Notes: a model not told the origin generated them from the letters alone. A stretch of 64,000 nt of DNA from Filosporella fistucella (GCA_030077755.1 JAQJZZ010000002.1:2170001-2234000), one strand, 5' to 3'; numbered from the stretch's first letter, positions 11,658 to 24,330 are shown. Program-made: numbers and translations.

Positions 11658-13605
11658 ATGGGGAGAAGAAAGATTGAAATCAAGGCCATCAAGGATGACA
11701 GAAATCGTTCAGTGTAAGTCAGCCGCAGATCTCAACGCGATCAATACTAACTTGCACAGGACGTTCCTCAAGCGCAAAGGTGGTCTTTTCAAGAAGGCAC
11801 ATGAGTTATCCGTTCTCTGTTCCGTCGATGTTGCAGTCATAATATTTGGAAATAATAAGAAGTTGTATGAATACTCGAGTACTGATATTGGAGAGATCTT
11901 GACCAGATATCAATATGTACGTCTATTGTCCTTTCGCGGCAGACGAAGCTAATTCTTGCAGTATGGAGGAGCCAACGAGCATAAAGGACCTGCGGATTTC
12001 AGTGGGAAAGGAAAGATGGACGACGACGATGATGATGACGACGGTTCCGGACCTTCTCATCATGGATCAGTCGAACCTCAAATGATGCCTCCTCAATTTC
12101 AAAATCAGGCAGCTTTCCAACATATCCGACACCACACACCATCTGCCTCCCCTCCGATTCCAAATGGTGGATTCATTCACCATCCACAACGTCAACATAC
12201 TCCTCAACCACAACCTGGTTCTCGTCCCAACTCGAGAAATGCTCAACGTAGGACAAGCTCAAATCTTGTTCCTCAACAGCATCCTCATCCGCCACCTTCC
12301 AATGGTTTTGCATATATGCCGAACCCAGCTATATACAATCCAAATAATGGGCCTGCTCTTCCACCACATCCACACGGTCTGCCACAACATATGCAAGGTC
12401 AACCAATGCAAGGTCAACCGATGCAAGGACCTCCTCAAGGAATTCCTCAGCATCCTGGACCACAATATCCAAATTATGGTGCACCACCGCAACAACATCC
12501 TCATCAACAGGTTCAGCAACAGCAGGTTCAACAACAAGTGCAGCAGCAACAGGTTCAACAGATCTACGCAGACGAACAGCGAAGAGCTTCTATGCCTCCG
12601 GCATTCCCACAAGAGAGGCCACAATCTCGTCCTTCGCCGTCACCACCTCAGCCCCAACAACAGCAATTACCTCAACCACAAGAGCAAGAAGAACAACAAC
12701 CTGCTCCTCAGCAATTGCTTGAGCCTGTAAAACGCATGTCTGTCAAATCTCGAAGTATCTTCACACCTATTGATGAATCGCGATCTATTCTATCTCAACA
12801 TTGGGCATCTTCAACATCTAATGCTGAACCCGCTCGAAGTGAACCACCAACATCCAATAATCGATCACAATCTGTCGATGTTGGATCTGTATCTCGTAAG
12901 AATACTGGTCAGCCTTCTCCACCACCTCCTGTTCGTGCTCAAACACATAATAAGAACCGGAATATTTCAATGTCTTCTATGCCAGATGGATTTACTCCAC
13001 CTTCGCGGACCAATTCTGCAAATATCAATGCCAAGAGACCTGTTTTGAAAGTACAAATTCCTGATGAGCCTTCTGATACTGGAAGTGCTACTGCAAATTC
13101 CAGTTCCAGTCCGAGATCTAGTACGAATGCTACAAATTCGAACAATCGTCGGAACGGTCATAACAATTCGGATTCTCATTCTTCTGGAGTTGTTCTTCCT
13201 CCTCCATCGCCTTCTGCTTCGGCACTTCTGTCCGCAGGTGCATCTGGTCCACCTAATCCATTCGCTCGTCCACATCCAGTCTCTCAGCCTTCACAAACAA
13301 ATTCCAATAGTGGAAGCAATATGATAGACACACCTGTATCAGCTCTTCCGTCAAGATTCATGAACAATGAATTCCTTCCATCCCCCAGCAGTTTCTACCC
13401 TGATTGGAATTTCAGAGGCAGCGATAGCAATACGCTACCTAGTCCCCTGAACTTTGCCACCCCAGTTGTAGGAACTGGCCCTAGCTTCTTACGAGAAGAT
13501 AGCGGTAGTCGTGAAAACGGCAATGGGAATGGAAAACGCAAGACACCTGAGACAGAAGGTGGAAGCGATGGCGGTGATGCAAAAAGAATGAAGCATGAAA
13601 ATTGA
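11658..13605 (+). CDS. rlmA: MADS-box transcription factor, RlmA/MEF2 type
   Basis: Exons 11658-11713, 11760-11916 and 11962-13605 join to 1,857 nt (618 residues). Residues 1-60 form a MEF2-class MADS box beginning [20 protein letters not shown] and continuing [20 protein letters not shown]. This is the type found in fungal RlmA/Rlm1, the factor downstream of the cell-wall-integrity MAP kinase, rather than the SRF-like Mcm1 type. After it comes an eight-Asp run near residue 95, then a long disordered region rich in Q, P, N and S, including QQ-rich stretches around residues 200-260, which is usual for activation domains. The C-terminus carries a basic patch ([15 protein letters not shown]) that could be nuclear localisation signal. 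The first intron interrupts the MADS box. MAPK docking was not identified. Confidence 0.93.
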
Positions 13606-14986
13606 CTCCTTCTCACTCGGCATATGTAATGCCTTTCTTAACTTCACTTCCCGGCGACCGACTTGTGCGACTAAGATTAGTATGAGAGATATAATGTATG
13701 GTGGTCTTTGTTCTTTTGATTTTGTTTTCGGCTTCGTTTCATCCTTTTCACTATTCTGCATTGCTGGCGTTTTTGGGCTAGGGGCTACTCATTAGCTATA
13801 GCTAGGCAAGGCAAGGCAAGGCAGGCGGGCAGGCAATATCTACATGTTGACGAGGAATGAGTTTTGTAGATACCCTTGTTTCTCGCTTGAGCGTTTTTTG
13901 TTTATTTCTGTTGTGTTGTTGGATTAGGAGATTGTGACAGGAGAGGGGTAGAGGAGAGGATAGATAGAAATATGAAATATGATGTTGAACGACTATTTTC
14001 CTTTCCTAATACTGTGATCGCCGTGTATATAATAACATTGCAAGTGCGATTCAAGTAGGCACACCTCTTTTTATCTCTCACCGGCTCCTCCCAAATTGCA
14101 TCATCCACCGCATTCTCATCCTTTGCTAAGCAGCAAGTGTATTCGCCACCTCCTGCTAGAGTAGAGTATGCATATTTAAGATCCTATAGGGGAAATAAAG
14201 AACGACTTGAAACTGAAGGAGGAACAAGGGTTCTATAAACCACGAAGTACGAGAGATGCGCACGTATTAAAGATTTGTGAAAGAATTGACTTATAGTGGG
14301 ATTCGATTCTAGTGTCTGCTTTGTACACTCTCTTCAAGTTTATGTGCGCCACATTTGATTAGCACTAGCCTAAATATAATTAGTACAGGTGTTTGTTATA
14401 GCCTATAGCCCTAGGTTACGATCCGCTGCTTTTAGCTTCAACCACGGTACATGGCTAGGAGTGCTTCAAATCCTTACAATTCCACCCGAGGGATTCACAC
14501 GTTAGAAATAAATCAGCCTTGGCGAAACTGACATGTCCTAGCAAGCAGCAGGTGGCGCTGGCATACTAACTAGCTTGCCAATACCAACTAGACGTAACTA
14601 GGTAAGTACGAGGCGTATTGGGAGAAGCATTAACTTATAGAGCAAGTACAGTAGGGACACCAAGGGCTAGTACAGCCGATTGAATCAGAAACCAACGCAG
14701 ATTAACATTAACTCTACTTTGTAGCAATATGGACGCTTCCCAGCAGATATGCGCACCCCTTACAATGCGTTGGATATCCTATCTTAGTTCTAAGCCTATT
14801 TATTACCATTTGACCTCCACGGATCCTCTCGCCTAGTCTGTGCGTGGGCCATTGTACTATATAAGCATTCGAATCCCTATACACCATAGTAGTCCTTGGA
14901 TCGAGTGGAGGATATTCTTCTGGCGGCGGGATTAGGTAGTGTTGCCCAAATAGACCTGTTTGATTAATCTACATCCGAGTTTATCT
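13606..14986. other. intergenic with a short GGCAA tandem repeat
   Basis: 3' flank of the MADS gene and 3' flank of the minus-strand HET-TPR relic. It includes a small GGCAA-type tandem iteration at 13804-13833. No coding frame with domain content was seen. Confidence 0.55.
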
Positions 14987-16385
14987 TCAATTCCAACTGT
15001 ACAAATCCGAGGCTGCCTGGCCGGCTATTGTTAATCTATGACCGTCCCCCAAAAGACGTCGTACCTCGAGCGCAAATTTACTAATTCCGGAGATCCGCCC
15101 ATAGCTGCCGTACAACTTTTGGCAGAATGTGATCAATAGTGTCCCAGGGTCTTCCTCCCCTCGTATCGTCTTTGATGCCTCCGCCAATGCATCTAGTATA
15201 TTATTTCCTTCCTTATCGACTCTCAGTGTCCCATCTGATGCATCTAGCATTTTATATCTTTCCTTATCCAATTTTGACCGAAGCGAGATAACAAATTCCT
15301 TAGCGCTTCCAGTATCGAATTGGCGATACTCAATATGTTTCTCAAATTGATCCATGACCTTCTGAAAGTACTGTCTTCCTTTATGTTGCTCTTTGTTGAA
15401 CATGTTCTCTGCACGCCTTGTCCTGCAAATAAGTGTGGCGTTATACGCCTCGCCTTCGATCTGATCGTATTTCATGACAAGATGGTGAAAGATCTCCTCT
15501 GCTGCATCCAATTGGCCTTGTTTGGAAATTGCAGTGGCAAGATGAAGTTGGGCCCTCAGGGTACTTTTGTGTTCTTCACCGAGCGCAGCCTTTGATCTCT
15601 TCAACAGCTCTAAGCCTAACAGCTCAGCATCTTCATATTGACCTTGAGATAGGTACTTTTGCACGACATCGCTAACCAAATCAAGTGTGGCTGGATGCTG
15701 TGGACCGTATAACCTTGTCACCAAATTCATTGCAGGTTCGAAAAGTTTGTCCGAAATCAGATCTCTTGCTCTCTTATGCAATCCATTTCTGGGTTTCATC
15801 TTCGACGGTGAATCATCAAATCGCTCTCCGTATATCGTACAGCGCTTAAAGTTTATTTCGGGATAGTTTATCCGAATGAGTTGGATTCCATAGGAATGCC
15901 AGCTATTCCTGGCAAATCGTTGTCGCTCATTGGAATTTCTTGTCAAGGGGATGCATAACCACTCTCCAGTATTCTTGATTTTGAAATACGTAGCGGCCAG
16001 ATATTCCTCCCCCTCCAGATGCATAAGCGGTAGACAAATACGCAAGCCACGGCCAGTAATTGTCGGAGGGTCATCATCTGAGTCAAGGTCCTCTAGGTCC
16101 GTCATATTCGTTGAATAATATCTCGATTCAGGAGCTGCAGCTCTTATCTCGCTCTCTGGGATTCGTACAAGATCAGAATACTGCCATGAAGGAGCTTCCA
16201 ATCTTCTGAATTCAGACGTATCAGATGCGAAGAACGAATATGCAAGGCTCCTTGTTGTTGCGTATCTAGATAATGCCCCGGCAGGTTTCACTGCTCCTGG
16301 CCAAGCAAATATCGTGTAGTCTTCGGTCATCTTGATGATTTCTTCTTGAAGTCGAAGAAAAGCCCGACTACCTTCGCCGTGGTAA
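14987..16385 (-). pseudogene. 5'-truncated HET-domain protein with TPR-like C-terminus
   Basis: An open frame of 447 codons (ATG at 16330, stop at 14987) begins with what is normally the end of the HET region: MTEDYTIFAW, then GALSRYATT and GRGLRICLPL. In the same frame just upstream (16331-16384) is the canonical HET sequence YHGEGSRAFLRLQEEIIK, preceded directly by a TAA, so the HET domain proper is missing. The rest contains TPR-12-like helices (LYGPQHPATLDLVSDVV, QGQYEDAELLGLELLKRSK, LGEEHKSTLRAQLHLATAI). HET proteins mediate heterokaryon incompatibility; a version without the HET domain should be inactive or, if expressed from the internal ATG, could act as a separate TPR adaptor. The 447-codon frame is undamaged, so a recent truncation or a functional remnant are both possible. 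Relic status is my inference. Confidence 0.72.
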
Positions 16386-17234
16386 CATTATCGATGTCGG
16401 AAGTCATGTTGTTGGGTTTCCCCCAACTGCTGGTTGAACGAGTTACATTCTCAATATGATCATCAAATGTAACATCCCGCGCCATTGGAAGGTGACGAAG
16501 CTTGCAATTAAGGAAGTCTCAGTCCTTATCGTTAATAAAATAATTAGAGAATGCAATCCAGATTTCACCAAAGAAGCTGCGGTAGAGAGTTGTTCAGTTT
16601 GAGGAAGGGATATCATTCACTTATTCAGAGCAATATGAAAAGAGCAAGCCTCAACGTGCCATAGCGGTTGTACTAATTTGAAACACTGAATATGATCGGA
16701 TTTCAGAATGCGGTTATGTTGGACTGTGACTTGCAAGTCAAAGGCAGATGCCGAGACCAGATCGATACGAACGAGATTAAAGAAACCCTAAGCAGATTAA
16801 TGAGTAATGTGTATGGTCCAATGACACAAGCGCCATTACATGAATTTATAGCAGCTTGCAATATTCGAAACTATAACAAAATCAAGCTTGCAGGCAGAAT
16901 ACCAATAGTCCACAGCTCAGAAGGCCCAAGTATAACTTCTTTATTGCTGGAGATCACACTTGACAGTGATATGCTCTAGATAAGTCCCGAACACCACTCG
17001 ATGTCTTTGAATCATCCGAATTCTGCTGTCGCGTTTATCACGTGTCAGATTTCTGAGCTGAGCTGAAGTCAGTTTTGAGTCGAGATGAAACCCCACTTCC
17101 CAAAATAGTGCCACACGTGACTATCCCGGCGCGTCACTCAATCTACCCCCGACTCGCGATATTTTTATTCTCCCCCTTTTCTCCCTTCAGACCACATTTC
17201 CTTCATTTTGTTCGGCGCAAATGCGGATTTCTTC
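16386..17234. promoter_or_regulatory. divergent intergenic region between HET-TPR relic and Ted1-like gene
   Basis: Contains a short minus-strand frame (16485 down to 16330, MARDVTFDDHIENVTRS) in a different phase from the HET frame, and a 95-codon plus frame at 16692-16979 without any recognisable domain. Neither is convincing. A CT-rich tract at 17140-17200 just before the start at 17235 looks like the promoter/leader of the phosphoesterase gene. Confidence 0.45.
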
Positions 17235-19013
17235 ATGTTTTTCGTCTCTGTTCTTCGCAATGCGCTGCTAATTCTAGTGCCATTATGTTTTATCCTTTCC
17301 AGCTATCTTTACCTCTACCCGGCCTTTCACCTCTGCGCATTCCCCTCCCCTGAACAAAGTCCTGCACTCGAATACCTCAATACAGTTCGACAACATACCC
17401 CTTTTCCGTCACAAGATGGTACAAAGGTAGCACCATTTCGGCTTCTTGCACTTGGTGACCCACAGCTCGAAGGAGAATCATCGATACCCTATGTTGAAGC
17501 TGCCAGCTTCCCGAATCTGTCAAGGTTCTGGAAAGATGCCCTACTTCTCGATGGCACGAAGCACAATCCTCTGCAGCGTCTGCGGCATAGCTTGCATGAC
17601 CTAGTAGACTTCTACCTTGACGATATCCCGAAAGCCCTAGAAGTTTACCGCAAACGACTTGATCATATAGGAAATGACTACTACTTGGGACATATTTACA
17701 GCACACTGCATTGGTGGACCAATCCTACGCATGTCACTGTGCTAGGAGATTTGGTTGGCAGTCAATGGATCGACGATGAGGAATTTGAGGTCCGAGCTTG
17801 GAGGTTTTGGAATAGAGTGTTCAAGGGAGGAGTAAAGGTTGCAGAGGAGCTCACATCTCAGCCATCAGAGGACTTCCAGGACACCATGATACTTGGAGAC
17901 GACGCTGAAGCTTGGAAAACAAGAATCATAAACGTTGCTGGTAACCATGACATTGGATATGCGGGAGATATTTCGCAATCGAGGATGGCGAGGTTTACAA
18001 GACTGTTTGGGAAAGCAAATTATGAAATGAGGTTCCAGTTACCATATAATGTCACCGATGACGAAGATAAGCCGGTGCCCGAATTGCGGATTGTTGTTCT
18101 GAACGACATGAACCTGGACACCCCTGCAGGAACAAGAGAATTGCAGGATGAGACTTACACGTTTTTAAATGGTATAATCACCACATCCAAGCATGTTGAA
18201 AGGGCAGCACATTTTACCTTGGTATTGACCCATATTCCGCTATACAAAGAAGCTGGCATTTGCGTGGATGGTCCTTTCTTCCAATTCTTCGACGGCGAGT
18301 TTGGTAACGGGGTAAAGGAACAGAATCTACTGTCGATGGATGCCTCGAAAGGTTTTCTTGAAGGTATCTTTGGGATGAGTGGAAATGCAGACGTCCCAGG
18401 CCAAGGATTTGGACGAAATGGGGTCATTCTCACTGGCCATGATCATGAGGGTTGTGACGTATTTCATTATATCAATCAAACCTCACCACCGGAACGGGAG
18501 TGGAAAGCCACCAGGTGGGAGAATGCCCTCTCCACAGGGCTTCTGGAAGAGGAAGGTATTCCTGGACTGCGCGCGGTTACAGTACGTAGTATGATGGGCG
18601 ACTACGCAGGAAATGCTGGTTTGATGAGTTTATGGTTCGACGAAGAGGAGTGGGATTGGCGATTTGAGTTTGTGAATTGCTCTCTTGGTACTCAACATAT
18701 TTGGTGGCTAGTTCATATTTTGAATCTGGTCACTGTTGGAATAGCTATTGTTTTTGGAGGTCTATTCTTGGCAGAACCTTTAATCAAGAAGCACGAATCT
18801 ATTGGCAAGTATGAAGCGAATGGCACAGCCAAGAGCCCACAACGCGGTTTAGAGAAGAAGCAGAACGGCGCGACTCATCTTGAGGATCAAGCTTTCTCTA
18901 AGGTTAATGGAGGTCTTGATCTTCCTGACGCGGGGAAAAAGAGTTTACGAAAGAAGAAGAGCAAACAGAGCGTGGCCCCACTAGGGCAGAATGGTTCAGC
19001 CTCGAGTAGCTGA
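17235..19013 (+). CDS. Ted1/Cdc1-family ER metallophosphoesterase
   Basis: Single exon, 592 residues from ATG 17235 to TGA 19011-19013. The metallophosphatase motifs occur in order: GDPQLEGE, GDLVGSQW, GNHDIGY, LTHIPLY and GHDHEGCD, giving the Asp, Asn and His ligands of a binuclear metal centre. There is an N-terminal hydrophobic segment directly after the start (NALLILVPLCFILSSYLYLY) and a second near residues 480-510 (WWLVHILNLVTVGIAIVFGG), with a lysine-rich C-terminal tail, matching the ER-membrane topology of Ted1, Cdc1 and mammalian PGAP5. These enzymes remodel the ethanolamine phosphate side groups of GPI anchors, which gates ER exit of GPI proteins. I chose 17235 because it puts the membrane anchor at the N-terminus and is the first in-frame ATG. 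Ted1 versus Cdc1 orthology cannot be fixed by eye. Confidence 0.85.
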   Translation: MFFVSVLRNALLILVPLCFILSSYLYLYPAFHLCAFPSPEQSPALEYLNTVRQHTPFPSQDGTKVAPFRLLALGDPQLEGESSIPYVEAASFPNLSRFWKDALLLDGTKHNPLQRLRHSLHDLVDFYLDDIPKALEVYRKRLDHIGNDYYLGHIYSTLHWWTNPTHVTVLGDLVGSQWIDDEEFEVRAWRFWNRVFKGGVKVAEELTSQPSEDFQDTMILGDDAEAWKTRIINVAGNHDIGYAGDISQSRMARFTRLFGKANYEMRFQLPYNVTDDEDKPVPELRIVVLNDMNLDTPAGTRELQDETYTFLNGIITTSKHVERAAHFTLVLTHIPLYKEAGICVDGPFFQFFDGEFGNGVKEQNLLSMDASKGFLEGIFGMSGNADVPGQGFGRNGVILTGHDHEGCDVFHYINQTSPPEREWKATRWENALSTGLLEEEGIPGLRAVTVRSMMGDYAGNAGLMSLWFDEEEWDWRFEFVNCSLGTQHIWWLVHILNLVTVGIAIVFGGLFLAEPLIKKHESIGKYEANGTAKSPQRGLEKKQNGATHLEDQAFSKVNGGLDLPDAGKKSLRKKKSKQSVAPLGQNGSASSS

Positions 19014-19788
19014 CGATGATCAAATCTAAAATCTGTTTCCAATGCAACTCTGCTTTCAAAGCCAACATGATTTTGAACAGTCCTACGACAACGATATGAC
19101 GCCCTCTTGCTTGCTGCAAAACCACTTACTCCTTGTCTCTACCTGTTGAGGCTCGAAGCCTCGAAGTTGCCAAGTGGCACCTAGAATTGCTTGGTAGCGG
19201 CGGTTCTATTGGTGACGTTATCCGGACACGCCAATAGCCTAGTCAATGTTGCTGCCCTCTTCAACATCGTCACCTGATCAAAACCTTTGGTACACCTTCA
19301 ATTCCGGTGCAGATTAGTTTCTATTCTAATCCTAAATTTGAGCTTGTCATTTTTGGAACTTTTGCATATATACCACTCGCCGCCACTTTCTTACAATGTC
19401 AGCTTGTGCACCTGTGAAATTGCTTCTATAATATAAAACTGTGTAGCATGCCCAGGACTCCTATCTCTGTCACCAAGTCCGGGCTTCTAGAAGTGTGTCA
19501 TAGGGTTGATTTAAAAGTTTCTGTGGGTTCCAGACGTTTTCTATGATCTAATCATCCGGCACATGATGGCATAGTTCACAGTACTGGGTTTAGGGTTCCC
19601 ACCTGTCACTTAAAGCGCTTCCACTATCTTGAAGCATGACTGGCAAGCGCCTGCCGAGCCCCGACTCTCACACTCGTCACGTTATGCAATCATTCCTCTG
19701 AACAATTACTTACGTGGAACTACATGAGATCATAAATCCATACTTCATTACTCGACCTATCCACATTACCAACATTTCCTTTTCGTAA
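19014..19788. other. convergent 3' intergenic region
   Basis: Lies between the ends of two convergent genes, the plus-strand phosphoesterase and the minus-strand GH115 gene. No coding frame or repeat was seen. Confidence 0.6.
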
Positions 19789-22700
19789 CTAACTACTAAA
19801 TATCTCATCCATCTTCCCCACCTTTACTCCCGCGAAGTTCGTCCCCTCATACGTCCCAACCTTATCAACACCCATTCTGAAACTCTCAGGTGGCCCAAGA
19901 TAACTTGTCCTCACTCCCCCAAGATCAATAATAATTTTCTGCACCACGATTCCTGGATCCTCGCACCAGACTTTCAATGTATGCTTACCGGTAACTTTCA
20001 AGTCATGCATAGTCGTTGTCGTCTTGCCGCTTGTAGTGAGACCCCATACACCGTCTGAGACGGCGCCGAGCCAGCCCGCTGGCCATCCTGCACCGGTGTA
20101 GTTGCCGATGAATTGAATGACTTGTGGTTTCTCGGAATCAAAAGCGACGCCGTAACGGAGAGGATGGTCGGTACCTTGTTGGTTCAAAGAAGGAGAAAGG
20201 AGGAGAGTGACATTTGCTTTAGTCGTGTTTGTGAATGTGAAGATGTCGTATTCAAGGACGGGGCCGGTGCCTGCTGGTTGGTTTGGAGCAAGGACGGGAG
20301 TAATAGTCACGCCTGAGAGGGTGCGACCGTATGAAGGGAGAGTCATGTAGGAGACGCCCTTGACTGCCGTGTTGCGAGTTGTATGCTCTGCTTCGATGGA
20401 GACATGTTTATCTGATTCCACAAAACCAATGAAGTCTTTTGGTACAACGGGATTGATGATGGGAACTTGAATGGTGGGTCTTGGGAAGTTGCCCCAAGAG
20501 CCCCAGGATGTTACGCAGGAGCTAGTCACATTAATGTTGACGGTAGTGGTATTTGGTGCGGCTGGCGCTTGAGCCCAGTCGATGGAGACATAGACTCTGG
20601 TATCGGTGCCGTTGTTACCTCCGGCATATCCAGTACTCTGGGAGAGCTTGACATATGGCTGCCAAGGCGAAAGAGTCCATTGACAGCCACTTAAACCTCG
20701 AGAGAAGATGTCGATATATCTGGTCTTTGGGCCATAAGGATCCATCGCGATGAGGGCCAAGGTGTTCCCAGAGTTTGCGTGGTACCGATCGTCACCTGAT
20801 ACGGTTGCATTTGAAGCTTCGACACCAACGCCCAGGCTGCCTGCTAGAGAAGTCTCCAGGTTTTGAACATATGAAAGTGGTGGAGCAGTATTTCTCATCG
20901 GCTGTTGCCAGTAATCTTGGTAACCAAGATGGGTTTCTACAAAAGTCAGTCAAGTTGCATTCACATGATCGGGTACTTACGATCGAGCATATGGTTCCAT
21001 TTCCCTCCAAGCAGGTCATGATACCTCTTCGTGAGTACATGATCCTCCTTGAAAGCCTCCAACACATCTTCGGCGACTTTATTGGTGCTTGTCCTCTTTT
21101 GTGCAGTGAAGACTGTATTCTTGGCAGCACCAATGTAGATTTGATTGACGGCCTGTCCACCAAGGCAAGGTTGCAGAATCATCTCGTAGAAAGCAGCCTG
21201 ATACTCATGATCCAATTCATCATATACATCCTGAGCATCGTCCGCAAGCTGCTGCCATTGTGCAAGGATAGCATCGGCTTCGTTGTAGTTCAGGACACTG
21301 TATGAGCTGGGGTCCAGATTTTCGTACTTGCGTCTTCCAGCGTACATGCCATAACGGTCAAGGATTGAAGAGATGGCGTCAGCATGCTCAGGTCCGAACT
21401 CACGAGCAGCCCACAGCTTCAACCATCTTGGAGAACTATCATATCCCCACGCAGGAGTATCGTAAGCAAGATCCAAGAAATGATTGATGGGAATCTCGAG
21501 AGGTTTGAGATCTCCAACATTTAGAATCCAAATGCGATCTGCTTGACGAGCATAAGCAAGTTGCATCTGCTCGACTGTCTTCGAGAGCTGAATTGTGTTG
21601 ATCCATTTGTAATTTCTGGGGTCTCCAACGTAATCGACGTGATAATACACACCGGCACCGCCGCTTCTTTGCGTCTCATTGCCAATTGGCAGACGTCTGA
21701 TATTGCCCCAGTTGTCGTCAGTCCAGAGAAGTGTAATGTCGTCTGGAACGTTAAGACCGAGATGCTCGAAATAACTCTGCACTTCTTTATACAAACACCA
21801 CATTTGAGGGATATCAGAGACTTTGGTTCCGTTAAACACATCAGCCAAGATTGCACGCTGAGACTTTACGACATTCTCCAAAACCACCACTGCCTCTGGA
21901 TCGGTAAGTTCGATACCAGTATCTCCACTTCCTCTCATGGCCATGGTAAATAAGCTGTTGCTGACATATGGCTTGGCTCTTTGAGCTCCAACCTTGAGGA
22001 ACGTATTGATGGAGGCATTGTTGGTGTTGAATGCCCATTGCCCGTTCCCTCCATATTGCTTGCCGAATTTGTTCCATTCATTGGTTGCCCGCATCATAGG
22101 TTCTGAAAATTGTTAGACACGGATGTAGCCATTATATGTCAACTTGCCTGTATGACTTGAGCCCATAACAATCCCAAAGGCGTCAGCGATAGGTTGATTT
22201 GCCGTATCGTCCACATTGTACATACTGCCCCACATTGCAGGCCAGAGATAGTTGGCTCTCAGTCTTAGCAACAATTCAAAGACAAGGGGATAGAACTTGT
22301 GATTGAATCCAGCACCGTACTCTCCACGCACGAAATTCATGCTACCACCATTAGTATGTATTTCCCGCTAGAAGGAACAAACTTACTCGATCCAGTTAGT
22401 GAGAGCAGGTTGCTCATCGTTGATGAAGATCCCACGATATTTTACACTCGGACTCTTCTGAATCTTTTTCTCGTTCTTGGCCCAGATTCCGGACTGGCTC
22501 TTTACAGGGACATCAGCCCACCAATACCATGGACTCACGCCGATCTGCTCGCTAACATCGTAGAGGCCGTAGATGGTTCCTCGCATGTCACTACCCACGA
22601 TCACTAGAGCCTTATCGACACCTGGAACTGGCGAAGTGACGACTTGAGAGATGAATGCCTCCCACTTTCCTATGATGGGTTTGACGTCTATTTTCTTCGA

Positions 22701-23295
22701 TGCAATAAGGGCATCGATTATCTCCGACTTTCCAATCGTGCCAGCAATAATCACAGTCTTAGCAGCAGACTTGTGCAAGAGAGTTGGACCAGTGAAGCTC
22801 TGGGTTGCGCCAAGAGTGTACTAATTTTCTTTTTAGCCATTGTCTCGAGCCAAGTCAATTGACACTTACATTTACAAAGCTGGTCACGGGTTTATATGTA
22901 TAGTATACAGTCGTCCCAGTACTGGAGCTGTTTTTCGCATTATGATCCTCGCTCTTTGGTGGATTTGGGCCAAAGTGATCAGAACCTTTGCCGTTCGCAT
23001 TCGTATGAGGAGGGGGAGGTCCCCATTGATCTCTCTTGGTTACAGTACTATTTTGCCATGCTCCCAATGTGAGATTTTTCCCAGTCACTCTCCCAAAATC
23101 TACAGCCAGATCTTGAGCCGCTCGAATGGCACCCCACCAATCATTAGGACTGAGCAAAATCTGGCCAGCTTGTCCACCTCCAGCCAATCGAAGTAATCCA
23201 GATGATGGCTCGGTGGTGACGGTAGTATTCTGACCCAATGCAGCAACAGAGGCGCAAAGGGTAGACAGGCCTGCAAAGAAAGAAACCGTCTTCAT
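19789..23295 (-). CDS. secreted GH115 xylan alpha-1,2-glucuronidase
   Basis: Exons (minus) 23295-22870, 22820-22387, 22341-22148, 22102-20981 and 20936-19789 join to 3,324 nt (1,107 residues). A signal peptide MKTVSFFAGLSTLCASVAAL starts the protein. GH115 hallmarks follow: GTIGKSEIIDAL, VIVGSDMRGTIYGLYDVSE, GVSPWYWWADVP, the segment with FELLLRLRANYLWPAMW, HTEPMMRATNEW, and KWNHMLDQTHLGYQDYWQQP with the junction inside it. The last 350 residues match the C-terminal GH115 domain. GH115 enzymes remove glucuronic or 4-O-methylglucuronic acid from intact glucuronoxylan, outside the cell. Intron 3 (22147-22103) has a GC donor (GCAAGT) and an AG acceptor; the others are GT-AG. Splicing at GC is needed to keep the frame through HTEPMM. 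The gene looks intact. It stands apart from the 32-47 kb cluster. Confidence 0.93.
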
Positions 23296-24330
23296 CGCGA
23301 ATGTTCACACGATGAGTGGCAAGAGCAGTAACCAACATGGAAACGAGAAGGCCTCATCTTTAAGAAGAACTCATCCAAACTACGGCGACAACGCCGAGAA
23401 GGATAAATAGATGAATAGAGGAGATGAATATCCTTACGAGGTCAAATTGCGGGTCTCCTTTAGAGAGCCGGCGGGACCAGATTCCGTTTGAGAGCAAATA
23501 GATCTTCAATTTTTCTCGGTTCAACGGATGAATCTATAGTATAGACTTATGATTCGATCGATGTAACTGCATATCTGCACCTGGTACCTTACAGGTCATA
23601 TATCCAAGTTGGCGTTGAGTAAATTGATCCGAGTTGGGGTGAGGAGATTGCGGAGTCGGCAAATATATTTCGCGGGGTATTTTCGACGATGTGCATTTAG
23701 CCTGAACAATTCCCATGGATCTGCAAAGCGGCTGTAAACTTTAGTTTGATGGATTTGCAGTAGCTTGTGGTGTCATTTGGCTCTGATATAAATGCACCAA
23801 TTAAATTGCCCGGCATTGCTGCCTAAATGGACAGAGTATATGCAAAGCGTATAATTCGAAATAACTTCACGTGTGACAAGGTTCCAACCAACTTTCGAGG
23901 ATAATACCCCGTCATCTACCACTCTGTTGGATTTCGTGACATGGAAATTGGTCAGCACTGATATTCTACTTACTCAAGGGGAGATTCCGACCAAGTGGAA
24001 GCGAGGTCGTTTGAGATGATTCGTTCTTTATTTTGAGTTTGAGAGTGTTTTCGTGAACTGGAGGATTGAACAACCGGGTTTTGGCAATAATACGATCAAG
24101 TGAATTTGCTACGAACGCCTGCCTCAGGGGTCAGAAGTAATATTGCAGACTTCGTCATGTTGTTACCCTGGAAGAAAGAGGTCACCGGTCGCATATTTCG
24201 CATATCTCTTTGTCCACTGTTCCATTACTCCACCGAAAACTATCTTGTCATCCCAGTCTGAATGAGGTGAATGAGAACCACTGCCATTCGAACCGTTGGG
24301 ACCTATATCAGGAAGCGATCCAAAACTGTC
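23296..24330. promoter_or_regulatory. upstream region of the GH115 gene
   Basis: No recognisable coding frame. The first few hundred bases upstream of 23295 are the likely GH115 promoter. I could not identify a XlnR-like site with confidence. Confidence 0.4.

Noticed and set aside
12164..13324. Several alternative-frame ORFs (up to 188 codons) inside the MADS gene, on both strands
   Set aside because: They are shadows of the CAA/CCA/CAT-rich low-complexity coding region; the in-frame product continues the MADS box through a clean splice.
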